Positions 51,950 to 63,480 of a DNA stretch of 64,000 bases are shown here, in pieces. The translations under genes were made by a program, and so were the position numbers. The notes beneath the pieces were generated by a model. That model was not told where the DNA came from. It saw only the letters and a program-made list of their open reading frames with translations, and made no database searches. Origin of the DNA: Tubiluchus corallicola (lineage: Eukaryota > Priapulida > Priapulimorpha > Priapulimorphida > Tubiluchidae); the NCBI GenBank assembly GCA_030141605.1, contig JAQGDQ010000087.1, forward strand, positions 62,001 to 126,000, given 5' to 3'. Numbering within the stretch: position 1 is the first letter of the stretch; every line of letters begins with the position of its first letter.

Positions 51950-52513
51950 TTACGAGATACCAACTGACATTTCGTCAAGGTCAAGGTCAGAATTATTTTT
52001 CAACAATGATGATACTTCTTTTACAAGGGCATTCCTATTTTCTGGTATTTCTGTAGATAATTTCTGCCATCGACTTGGAGGCCACACTATATGAGAAGCT
52101 TTAGCGTGTATAAGTCCAACAGAAACTGGACCAAAGTAATTACTGTCCATGCTAGCTTTGGAGTGGTCGCCCTCAATCCAACAATGGCCATTTGGAATTC
52201 TCACAAGGCGGCTTTTATAAGTCAAGCTTTTAACCAAGTCGCCTTCGATGGCTATTACCCGTTTAATTAACTTCTGGTCAGGGTCTCTAGGTGAAAGAAC
52301 AGAGACAATATCTCCACGTTCAACATCATTGTTCTTGATGACCCAACGGTTTAGCAAGACATAATCTGTCACCACTTTTTTGTCGTCTTCTGGATTGAGG
52401 ACAGGCTGCATGGAAGCACCCTCGACCTTAGCGACATAACCGACACAGTCAAAAAAGGTCACAGCAACCGGAATACTGACAACAACAGAACCTAGAAGTC
52501 TTTTCCAAGACAT
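51950..52513 (-). CDS. IMMP2L: IMMP2L, mitochondrial inner membrane protease subunit 2 (187 aa, intronless)
   Basis: The protein is a type I signal peptidase family member (S26) that trims intermembrane-space sorting signals in the mitochondrial inner membrane, working with IMMP1L. An N-terminal hydrophobic segment (residues about 5-28) anchors it. The catalytic serine is S34 in GASMQP and the general-base lysine is K84 in IKRVIAIEGD. RGDIV (66-70) and the GDHSKASMDSNYFGPVSVGL block supply the remaining conserved boxes, with IMP2-type Asn where bacterial enzymes have Arg. The downstream HIVWPPSRWQKL motif is also conserved. Length is close to the family norm of about 175. The whole coding region is one exon with no visible poly(A) insertion scar. 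Confidence 0.95.
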   Translation of the reverse strand: MSWKRLLGSVVVSIPVAVTFFDCVGYVAKVEGASMQPVLNPEDDKKVVTDYVLLNRWVIKNNDVERGDIVSVLSPRDPDQKLIKRVIAIEGDLVKSLTYKSRLVRIPNGHCWIEGDHSKASMDSNYFGPVSVGLIHAKASHIVWPPSRWQKLSTEIPENRNALVKEVSSLLKNNSDLDLDEMSVGIS

Positions 52514-52559
52514 TCGTTCTTGGCATGGAACCTTTTAGTGCCTATAAACGAAGAAGACG

Positions 52560-53160
52560 CAGTGGTCAAGCACTATGTCCTAGCTGCAATAATATGCTAA
52601 TCATCACTTAAATATTGTACTTTTATTACACAGAATAGAAAAGTTGAAAATTTAACATCAGTGAAATGCTAGCAAGAATAACCTTGAGCAAAATGACAAT
52701 CAAGATTAGACATAACATTCTTTCAAATCTATTTTTAATTTCACGTAGGTTGAGAAATATAACACTAGTTTATCAACATACTCACCTTTAATGTTTACAT
52801 ATACTGAAGCATGCATTCAATAATTGAAACAATATAAGTTTGACAGATTAATAAAATGCTAATTTACAAATGGAGAAGTTGAATTACAGCCGTTGTTAAA
52901 CTTCTCATCTAGAATCACACGATAGTTCTCAAAATGAACTTTAGTTCTCAATGATTCCGTAAAAATTGATAAATAGTTTCTAAACATTTTATATGGCCTG
53001 GATCTAGGGAACTGGACGCATTATAAAGGCAGATTACCAATAACGACAACGACAACAACAAAAGGAATCTTAGCTGATGGTATTATAAAGACATGTGGTG
53101 TCATCAGCTGACAAGAAAGATAATAACAGTGATCTAGTGCAGCTTTGAGTGCAGCAATCA
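52560..53160. other. IMMP2L upstream region
   Basis: No frame or motif of note apart from short AT-rich stretches and a small ACAACG run near 53040. The IMMP2L promoter should lie here or further upstream. Confidence 0.4.
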
Positions 53161-53166
53161 GACACG

Positions 53167-53349
53167 TTATTTCTGTAGCGAATCATGCTGTCGCAGAGAC
53201 CCAACACAATTTAATCGTTCAAACCCGAAGCGCACAGACAATAAAACATGCTTAATATCTTTGTCAATTTCCAGCTCAATTTCCTCCAGATTTATCTTCC
53301 AGAAAACTACTGGCTTGTTTGCCTTGTCAAATCGCCGTACTTTTCGCAA
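53167..53349 (-). CDS. Small unrecognised ORF (60 codons)
   Basis: The frame reads VRRFDKANKPVVFWKINLEE and then a charged EIDKDIKHVLLSVRFGFERL segment. Composition is protein-like and locally more GC-rich. No domain is recognised. It could be a small gene, an exon, or chance. An overlapping minus frame (53307-53543) is open in another phase. Confidence 0.2.
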   Translation of the reverse strand: MRKVRRFDKANKPVVFWKINLEEIELEIDKDIKHVLLSVRFGFERLNCVGSLRQHDSLQK

Positions 53350-54159
53350 ACATTTCGCTTTGCCGCCGAGGAAGTTTCGCTAACGTATTTGAATATGCAT
53401 GAAGAGCGATTTATGAAATGATATAAAATTTCTTCCTGGTGGCGTATGCAACACTGTAGAAATGTATTTTCGCCACTACGATTTTCACAAGCTTGAGAAT
53501 AGTAAGCGAAAATGTGGCAAACAGTTATATGAAAATTTTCCATAATATAGATTTACATGTTTTTCACATGCTAATCTAGCAGCACATTGTCGCTAACAAT
53601 TATTATACGCAAATTCTTGCCATTACTGATAACACGCAAAGTTAGCTGAAATAACGCAAAGACGTTAATGCGAAGAATAAACATGGCGTCATGATCCGCA
53701 CAACAAGAAACTTCGGTACGTCACAGATTTAAGATCTTATTCTTAAATTATAAAAAAATAACGTTGAGTGTATCTTATAATGCTGGAAACCTTGGACGTG
53801 GGCAACTAACTTAGACAGGTCCGACCAAAGGTCAATTCCTAACTCGAGGAAGGGATTTTCCATTACTTTTTTCGTTTTTAAACTAGAATTTAAACGCATT
53901 TATTTGCTGAATTGACCAAAGACTTAAAAGCAAAAAAACCTGCACACAGTGTTATTACTATACTTGATTAGTATGGGTAAATTAAAAGACGGCAATAATT
54001 AATTACACTTCATTAAATATTAATGAGGTAAATTGCTTGGTTTCAGCGTCAATATGAAAGCAAATATTGAAGAGTTAAAGGCGAGGATTCTATGCAATTA
54101 GGTCAATGGGCAAATTAAAATGCAGCTTCAAACAACGAACATTTTAGCGCAATTAATGC

Positions 54160-54203
54160 GCACACGCACACGCACACACACACACACACACACGCACGCA
54201 CAC
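54160..54203. repeat. (CA)n microsatellite with CG interruptions
   Basis: A run of alternating CA with several CG dinucleotides. Confidence 0.9.
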
Positions 54204-54699
54204 ATATCGTGGACACCAGCAACTAAACAGTCAAATTATCGTAAATCTATCATTTAACAAAGATTTAAAAACAAGCAGTATTAAGTACCTGTAGTTGTGA
54301 GTATTTTATGCGTAAAACTTTACTTGGAAAATCGGAACAGCACAAAAATCAAACCAGTATTTTAAACTTCCACACAAAAATCTGCTTAACTCATTGCTGA
54401 AACGCAACTTATAATTAACTTAATTAACTAAACTAACTAGACAAATACATAATATTTAGATGAATAAGTAATTCGAAAATGCACAGATTAACACTAAAAA
54501 GTTAATTTCAAAATGGTAAGCTACAACATTATAATGCTAGGTGCGTACCACACACGCACATGAATTATGTATCTAATATCTTAATATCATCAAATTTTAC
54601 TAAGTAAGGGTGGGATGAATTCACAATTAATAATTTAATGTAAAGTTTGAAACAAACTTGACTTAAAAGAAGGAAACATGAAAAAATCGGGAATAAGCT

Positions 54700-55760
54700 A
54701 AGTTAAGTCTGGATTTAAACCAAAGACCTTTCAATTGTTGAAATTAATAGTAACTCTATTGAAATTAAGATTAGAAACACTTAACTCTTGGGTCATTCTC
54801 AGCTCCAAATTACGAAAAAAGAGGAAATTGACTAATAAATGGGATGAAAGTGCTGAATTAGTTAGCGAATTATTAGGAATGAGACTTGATTTAATAACAA
54901 GAGGCTGTGGTCTAGTTACCAGTACAGTTGTTAATGTCACTAGAATTGTGAGACAGAGTGCTTAATTCGAAACCACGTTCAATCTCGAATTTTTACACCC
55001 CTCCACTCAAAATTGGCCTTGTCAATGGAATCAGGGATTTTTCCTTTTTTGTTTTTCTTTGCTCTTTTATGTTTTTTATTTTTTGTTCTTCCACCTTTTT
55101 CTTTTTTTCCTGTAAGCAGTGAGTTTCTTTGAGTGAGTTGGCTTAGAAGAGGTTTTCAGTTTTCGTTTTCTTCTCATCCTAGCGAAGCTGTACAGTGTGT
55201 ACCCGAAATCCAAATACAGGTGAGGTTCCTCCTGATGGCTCCAGATGGGGTGTAGTTGTGTGTGGTGTGGTTAGGGTAGGGCGTTTAGCCTTGGTAGGTC
55301 TGTATTGTTTTGATTCCAGTTCATATCAAAATTTCACAAAAAAGGGTAAAAAGTTCCAAAATAATTCCTCATCGGAATTTGGAAGCGTGGGTAGTGTTGG
55401 CAGTAGTCCACTAAAAGTAAAAGCTGCTAGGTTTTGGCTGCAGTAGAGCTGCATCGCTGTTGTATCAACTAAACGTACCCCTCTGTATCTTCGTGCGAGA
55501 CCTATGTGGAAACGAGCTCGGAAGTAGAAAACACCCTTCTCTCTGGATATTGGACGGGGATGGGCAAAACTGATTACAATTATACCTAATAGGCCAATAC
55601 ACAAACATGTATATTCAAACGCTCTGGCAATTTTCGAAAATCCCCTGCACTTTGAGATGTTCACAGCGGCATTAATCAATCTTAGGAAGACGTATTTCTT
55701 GGCGAGAGTCCAACTGTCCAACGACTTTGGGAAGAAAATGAGCCCATAAATTCAGAGCAA
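54700..55760. other. Unassigned region with several open frames, no recognised gene
   Basis: Plus frames at 54735-54965 and 55195-55446 and a 131-codon minus frame at 55326-55721 are open, and the last 600 bp is more GC-rich than its surroundings. None shows a motif I recognise or splice structure. A decayed transposon or an unknown gene are both possible. Confidence 0.3.
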
Positions 55761-55974
55761 TTTCTCTCTCGTCGAGCAAACAGAAGAGACGGCAATGGCT
55801 TCGGGTGAAATTTATTGGTGGAAAGAGGAATAATCAAACAGTGTGGTACCTCCAGGGCATCTTGTGTTATTATTCATGGTTGAAAAGCACCAGTAGGTCT
55901 ATACGCAGTGTTGATATCAAATCACTCATTTAGGAATTGTCAAAGTGATTTAGCAATAATAAATCAGACAAACA

Positions 55975-56190
55975 ATCTCTGTCCCCCACTCTCTCTCCCC
56001 TTTCCTCCTGGCCTCTGTCCCCCATGCTTCCCTATCTGTCTCACTGATTAAAAGAATAAATAAGCAAATGAAATAAAAAACAAACAAATTAGCAAATAAG
56101 TGAGTGACTGAATGCGAAAGCAAATAAGAGTATGTGAATGACAAGTGAGTGCGTTGGGAAGTAACAAGTGATGAAGTGAGTGAATCAATG
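55975..56190. repeat. Pyrimidine-rich tract and degenerate GTGA/GCAAATAA repeats
   Basis: 55975-56045 is C/T-rich (CTCTCTCCCC, CTGTCCCCCA). It is followed by irregular GTGA and CAAATAA repeats to about 56190, similar in type to the GTGA tail at 45.7 kb. Confidence 0.5.
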
Positions 56191-57387
56191 AGTAATTTAA
56201 TTTACGCAAAACTTTTTGTCGATTCGTCAAATGCACTTGCAGTCTAGCAAAATCATTTCTCGGTGTCAATTAACATGTATGAGTATATGAAATTTTATCA
56301 AAAATAGTCTACGCCTCAGTGTAGAATGAGTTGAGTGTTTTTTGCGACTTCTTAGTTTTATGTACAGCCTACAATAGACTTTACAGCATTTAACTGTTAA
56401 TCTACTTATATCATGATTCGGATCACACCAGCTAATCAATATTCTTACTTTCGTGCTAAAAAATGCAAAATCAATGGAAAAGTCATGGAATCAATGTCAC
56501 AGTCACGTGGTCTCTCGCTCTCAATCTACAAACCTAAATCCATTTAGACCACGTCGGATTTAACCGTGTATTCGTTAATGGAGACCGAACTCAAACACAA
56601 GTTCTTGCTAAAGCTAGCCCCGCAAGGAGATTTTCCTGACGGATGCAAGCGTTATCACGGAAAGTGAAAATGTATAATAAAAATGAAATTTACAGTACCG
56701 AAATGCACAAATGAATTTTCAAGTGTCCCATAGTTAGACGTACATGGATCTTTTACTACAACAGGTTCTCAGGCGCAGATAATGCTATTTCTTTAACAAC
56801 TTATTAATCATAATAAAGAAACAACTACTGTACTGCAATTAATCATTGTAAAGTACAAATATTTAGCTATTCGAAGGCAGATTGGTGCTGCTACCGGGCC
56901 GTATTTCGTTGTTTTGAATTGTCTGTTTTGATGGTTCAGTTAAGGTCGAATAAGATCACCGAAATTTGCTTTTATGACGTTCAAAAATATCCTATCATAG
57001 ACGATGGCTTCTACTGCATGAAGTGCCCAAACGTACTCTTATTTTTCGAATGCTAGTATCATATTGCACCAACACTGCGTTTTGATCACAGATCTAGACG
57101 TAACCCCGAACAATGTATAAGAAATGAAGTAAAAGTATATTCGCGAAACTTATGAATATTCTCTTTTTTCACTAGCTGCTAGCATAATCAGCTCTGCGGT
57201 TTCTATGATACACCAAGGTTTTTTCACTACAGTCAGTTACAACCACTCAGCTAGTGTATGAAACAGATGTCTCTGTTGTTCCCTGATCCATGTCGGGATT
57301 GTCGGCTATGTTTGGAACAATCTTTAAAAAATGTTCACAGCAAAATGTTTACTTTGAGAAAATTCTGCTCATGTCCTTGATTATACA

Positions 57388-57760
57388 CAGGGTCGGATGA
57401 TCCTATAGGCGAGTATAGGCTGCAGCCTGGGCCCTGGGGTCCTGCAAACTGGGGGACCTCCAGTTTTTGGTAACATTTGGTAAAAAATTCTGTTTTTTCA
57501 CTACAGCTGTGTTGAAATATGTGCTAATTTGGTTCGCAATAAATAGTAAAGTAGTTGTATTTCTAAAGAATATTCTTATTGACAAATAAAAGATAGCTAT
57601 TATGCTTTATTTAAAGAATTTGCAATATGTTTACTTCAAGCTATGTAAATGCCGTTAAAATATCCCCCCCCCCCGGGAAAAACTACTCAATACGGGTGCG
57701 GGCGAGTTAGAGAGTGACTCCGTCTGAAGTGGAGCCCCTAAAGGTCATACTACGGCCCTG
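57388..57760. mobile_element. hAT-type MITE, 373 bp, with 8-bp target duplication
   Basis: The element begins CAGGGTCGG and ends CGGCCCTG, the terminal form of many hAT elements. The flanking 8-mers are ATTATACA (57380-57387) and GTTATACA (57761-57768), matching at 7 of 8 positions. No transposase is present. A run of C (about 57664-57675) lies inside. Confidence 0.82.
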
Positions 57761-57769
57761 GTTATACAT

Positions 57770-60320
57770 GTATGAACACATGGCTAAATACTGTAGACAT
57801 ATTTTTGTTTTCTAGGCAGTTTAATTCGAAGAACTAGTAACATCAGAAAAAATAATTATATTGTATGTACTTCTACACATCGAGCGCAAGTGAATTTCCG
57901 ACTACAGACGTGGAACGTGTTGCAAACTCATCAAAATGGAAGAGTAATAAGGGATGATTAAAACAAACAATAAGCTAATTCTATTGCAAAACAATGACTT
58001 TGAGCGTACTCCAAAAATACGTGAAGCGGGTATAACCGCCACCTGTCAAAGTGGTAGTTAACAGGATAATCTAGTTTACTTTGACAAGGTAACCCAGTGA
58101 AATGACCAAGCATGAAACCGTTGGCTCCACGTGCGATAATTTAGAACAGTGCTGGTCTGTCACAGATGCTGTCATTAGTAACAGGAGGCATCTTTATTGT
58201 TCCAAACCAATAGCTGCAGGTGAGATGAGGTCAGCTACCCTGCCCGATTCTGAGCTCCAGTAATGCACGCCATGGATGGTGGGTGGAAGTGGGTGAATTA
58301 TGCGTCAGTCAAGTGAGGATGAACAGTAAACACAGTAAGTGTTGTTTGTATAGAGCCAGTAATTAAGTTGATAAGCCGAATAACACGGATGGAACATCCT
58401 CAATTCTGACAACACAACTAACAGTATAGTTGTGTTTCACACTTGTACAATGTACAACCACTACTACTATTTATTTGCTGCTTTTCTATCATAATGACTA
58501 TAGGTCTACTAAAGAAAGCGGACAAAAGTTTATTTTTATTCAATTGAGTACTAACAATGACGCTTAAAAATGTAACAAAAAATGCAGCAAAAATTAACCC
58601 CCACTCGGCAAGTTTACGATTAAGTCTTCAAAATCAACATTCAGAAAAATTCTATATTGATTACGCATAAGACAGCTATTAGTTCATCATTGCATAGTAA
58701 AAATAAAACAAATATAATATTTTGTTAGGTATATTTATATCGGTCAGGTATGACTGCTTTTATTTTATGCGGTAGTACTGTCTAAAAACTGTTCACGTTT
58801 CTCTTCACGCATCAATTACAAACAAAATTTAATGAGATTAAGGCCTACTTGATGGTGTCTTTCCGTCGCGGAATGAGAATAATTTCGTTTCTGGGTGCAG
58901 AAACTTTTGAAGTGGAAGTGAAGATTCCTTAGGGGAGCTTAAACTCTCTTGAATTAGTTGAGAACTGCCGTTGAGAAATTAAAACGCCAGCCACCGTGTA
59001 ACTGTAATGCGATCAAATCCTGCACAAGTAGGTGAATGGATGGGATAGGCCAGAGACTGAGGTGTTTTTTTTGGAAATCAGAAGCTTCTTTAAAAGCCCA
59101 AATGATGTATGACACATCAAGTGTTTGCTCCCCCTTCCCAACCCTAGGTCAAAAAGCTTCTCCTTTCTTCACTGATTTGGGCATTAAGTGTTAATACAGA
59201 AAATTCGCTTATAAAAATACAATTAAACAAGCAAAGGGCAAAAACTTGTCGTTACATGATGCAATCGATCATAGCAAAACAAGGTAGAAAATTTTGAAAC
59301 TGTTATTAATTATTACTGTGTACGTGAACTCATTCAAGTCCAACATTTACAAAAGACGTTTACAATATGGACGTGGATAGCTGGACAGTTGGAGTCCCTG
59401 TAAAAAGGATGCCCAATGCCACAGATTCCTTAACGATGGTAGATAAATAATTAACGCTTTTTGTACAATACAAGCAAACGGTTTCGGTTCCTAGTTTTGC
59501 AGTCGCCATGAATTTTGCCATGAACACAGTTCAGATTTCGGACTTCTCTGCACTGCAAAACGAAAAGCACATATATTAACCCTCAAATCGAAAATCTACA
59601 TTCTAGTACTCATGCAGTGTATGTCACGATATAAGGTGAAGATATCTGGCAGCTAGAATTACTGCTAGATGTTTTCCAAGCGGGTCATGCAACTCAGATT
59701 CGTGCATTAAGCAAGATTTTCTCAAGCGTAATCATTAGCCCGGAGCGCAAACTTACAAATCTTCGCAATTAAAGAGGTGCAGATATGAGGTAGAAAGGTG
59801 TGGACCCTCGAGTCATTGACTGAGATATCGAAGATGACACACAGGCAACAAGCGGCAAACCGGTTTCATTTTTCACATATTTGCCTATAATGGCTGTTAT
59901 GTTTACCGATATGAACTTCTACACTAGAGCATTACAATCGTTTTTATCACAAAACAGCGCCCCCTCCTTCCCACAGCGATTCCCAGCACGGTTAGCATAA
60001 TCGCAAAATGAAAGTCTTCTCTGTTCTCTTTATTCAAACTCTAAACGTAAATGAAATGCATACCAAAGAGACAGAACGATCCGTGGCAAATGTACATTGC
60101 AATTTGTCATGTTTGTATAAATTATTTATTATAGGTTTTCACTGCTTAGATAAATGAGCATTGACTCAAGCAATATGTTTCCATCAAACTTAATGTGGCA
60201 TTTTCTGGTAAATATTGGTTAATGTAGATAATACGCTGCGTCACAGTTGTGTTTCACATGGCTACAATAAATGACAAAGACAGTTCCAACGAGAAGGGTT
60301 TTCGTGTTAAATTTTGAACA
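57770..60320. other. No gene recognised
   Basis: Short frames only and no clear repeats. Confidence 0.45.
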
Positions 60321-60328
60321 TTACAGCT

Positions 60329-60400
60329 GGGGCGATGAATAGCTGAGTGGTCACTGTATGTGCCTTGCAAATCACACTAAGCAACTCAGATCTTGATAAA
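60329..60400 (+). mobile_element. tRNA-like SINE head (degraded)
   Basis: GGGGCGATGAATAGCTGAGTGG resembles the 5' part and A box of tRNA-derived SINEs, followed at about the right distance by a weak B-box-like sequence near 60390. The opposite strand carries an open 106-codon frame (60307-60627) with no known domain. It is not a functional tRNA. Confidence 0.3.
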
Positions 60401-60726
60401 CAAATTGAAGTTTGATTGCCAAGAAAACTGCTTCTGACATACTGCCTCCATTGGTTTACCTCATTCATCGCGCATGCGTACACAGATGCTTGTGGCAAGA
60501 AGACACCTGGAAATGCCAGTTCAATGTTCCACCTTTGAGGATTACCTTGGTAAGAAGCTACACTTGGTACTGGCACAACCATCTGCATTAAGCAAGCCCT
60601 AAAGTTGCGCCCTGGACATTCTGTCATTTAGTATACTATACCATTTCATACACATAAATAGGTACAATAGATTCTACAGATGGTATTCGATAACAAAATT
60701 ACAATATTATGTATGCCGTGCATCAG

Positions 60727-61660
60727 TACCGTAAGACGGGGTGAATAGGGACAGTTTTTACATTTAAACTGGCATAAAATTCTTTTTAGTTTTTTATTCT
60801 AAATTGTGTTTTTGGTAGTTATATGTCCAGATACACAATTTATCTTTTGAAGGTATTCTTTTTACGATAAAAACATACATTGTTTTTTATTTAAAAACCA
60901 GTGTTCCTATTCACCCCAAAATCGGACAGTCTTATCTTTAGTTCTTGTAACCATCTTACAATACATGAGGTGAAAAGGGACACAAATTAGGTTTCAAAAA
61001 ACGTGTTTTAAAATCAGTTACTTTGATATCTATAATAAATTTACAAAGTTGGGTTAGATAGCACTGCTCCTAGATAGTACAATCTGTTGCATATTATCAA
61101 ACATCAAAATTCGTCATTCTTTCCAATTAACTTCGTATCTTAGAACTAAACCCAACTTTTTAGAATGGGCTGTAGCTTCCAAAACTTGCTCATTGTATTG
61201 TGTTGTTCTTGTGTTGTTTTACTGTATTATGCTCCAGTAAAGAGTCGTTTACACGTGCATGGCATGCTGTCCTGATTCCAACGCGTTCTTATACCAAACT
61301 AAATCTAAAACTGCTAAAAAATATAGAGTGACTCAAAACTGAAAAAAATCGTTAGGTATTACTGAAGAATGAGAAGATAAGTCACACAACTACCAGCGAC
61401 AAAATAACCACATCTGGCCCACTGATTAAGCCCGTGCAAGAAAAGTTTAGACTACCATTATTTTTTATTAGTATGCCTTCAGTTTTACAGTTGCCATGAC
61501 AACCAGGAGTGAATTCACAATGATATACAGTCCTTGGTAGATAGCACATGTACCCCCTTGGTTTATAAAATTATAAGGAACTGTACGTTGCCTATTCCTG
61601 TAACGTAGTAGGAACTTTTCTTGGGTTTTGACCCTATTCACCCCCACCCCTTTTACGGTA
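60727..61660. mobile_element. DNA transposon with inverted termini, about 930 bp, non-autonomous
   Basis: The left end CCGTAAGACGGGGTGAATAG (60729) is repeated in inverse at the right end (to 61658) with an internal indel. TA flanks both sides. Internal copies of CCTATTCACCCC (about 60905) and GAGGTGAAAAGGG (about 60967) resemble the termini. No transposase frame. The superfamily is uncertain. Confidence 0.65.
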
Positions 61661-61669
61661 ACTTTTTAA

Positions 61670-62930
61670 TGGCAATCAAGATAATTATATCGAATCAAAT
61701 TTATTTTGCAGTCAGTTTGTAAAGATGATAATGGCATCTAATGATTTTTATTTATACGGGGCCAGTATTACAGAATGTAATATTCGCTCCGCTTACATAT
61801 AAATACACGTATATACAACTTACTGTGAAACTTAAGGGGAAACTTGAGAATCAGCAAACTGGGTAATCAGTTCGTTATAGCGAAGTCCCTTTAAATGACA
61901 AATGTGCTATTTTGTTAAATAGTACTTATTATTTCATTCATTTTATTTCACATCTTCCTCCTACTGGTTAGGTAAAGTTTTTCATTTTCCACATCCAAGT
62001 TTTTCATCAAAGGTCACGTATGATTAAGAAACTTCTAAAATACACTCAGAGCATGAAAGAAGTATGTGTTAACACTCCTTGTCCACTGGAGGTCACTACT
62101 GTTTTGTTCTGTCAGGCTTACCATGATTTACAAAAAAACTCCTTTCAAAACGCAAAAAACTTGTACGCAATAGAAATTACTGTACAGGATGTAAAAAAAT
62201 GAGGCTACAGTACACCTGTGACATAAGTACAAACCGTGTTAAGGCAGGCCCCAGTCCAGTTGTTTTATACGGCATGCTTGGCATTTAGCACCAATAAATT
62301 ACTAATCTACCCACCAAGCGTGGCAAATCACTTACAGTGTAATCACATTCACATATTGTAGGAGGAAGTTTGGCCAGGAAGCTGAAATGTCAGAGACTAG
62401 GTTAATTTAAATCGATCTCTTATCCGGCCTTACCGCTGGTTCACAAAATTTTGATAATTAACATTGACAGCCTGCTGTAGCATACACGACAGGTGAAACC
62501 AGGTGTAACATTCAAGCTTAACCAATTTCCCTAGTTAATATGCACATAATGATGCACATGAATTATTCAAAATTTTCTACTTTAATGTACCATAAAAGGT
62601 GTGTTAACCAATTACTTAACGTTTTACAATTTTCCGAGTAACAGCTAAACACAAGTAAAATATGGAATGCAACTGAAAAAAGTTAACAACAAACCATTAA
62701 GTAAGAAACCTTTGCCAATTAACGATGGAATAAGTCATTCTTTAGATGAAAGAGATCTGAAAATACGAAAAAGTCGGACTGAATCTGGATGTGAACCAAA
62801 AGCCGTAGGAATACAAGTTTGCGAACACTGGATTTGCCAGTTTTTTTTGCAATTATGACAGATCTTTACGTTTCGCCAACTGGTTGTCTGCATCATAACT
62901 GTACTAAATGTTAGCAATGTTATTACTGAA
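61670..62930. other. No gene recognised
   Basis: Two plus-strand frames of 60-63 codons (62020-62202, 62667-62858) lack motifs and are probably chance. Confidence 0.45.
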
Positions 62931-62939
62931 AGTAAATAA

Positions 62940-63480
62940 TCAATGAACCATGCTAGTATTGAAATCATTGAGTCTTGCCAGTACTGAATCTATGGGATAT
63001 CATCAGTGAACCATGCCAGTACTGAAGGACATAATATTAACTACCATACATACCGATCACGTTAATAAGGAACAAACCGGTCATATTACTAAGGAATTTA
63101 TGTTCATAATACACCAACCATGTAAGGTACAGACTGTCTAAAAGTGCTCAGTTATGCCAGAACATAATTTTCCTAATACAAAAGCCAGGACGGTACCAAA
63201 TTTTTCATCACATTAGCTATGACAGTGTACTAGCAACCACATAGCCATGCCAGAACCAAATGTGGGAAAAACATGCCAACGATTCTAATACTGAAAGTTA
63301 GCAGCAAGAATTCTGGCGTGTCAATATAAAATATTACCTCAACACGATAAACTGCAAACCTATCATGAACTCTAGTTCAATGGCTCTTGCAATACTAAAT
63401 GTTTGTGCATGTATCACAAAAGCTGCTTCAGTAAGAACAGGCGTCGCCATGCCAGTACTGAATGTTTTTAGTAAACTATT
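62940..63480. repeat. Degenerate dispersed short repeat (CCATGCCAGTACTGAA-like)
   Basis: CCATGCTAGTATTGAA, TTGCCAGTACTGAA, CCATGCCAGTACTGAA and further weaker variants recur at irregular spacing, ending with GCCATGCCAGTACTGAA at about 63446. This looks like an eroded minisatellite. Confidence 0.5.

Noticed and set aside
55326-55721. 131-codon minus-strand frame
   Set aside because: Longest unexplained frame outside the genes, but no domain, no splice signals and composition close to chance for a GC-richer patch.
60307-60627. 106-codon minus-strand frame
   Set aside because: It overlaps a SINE-like head on the other strand and shows no known motif.
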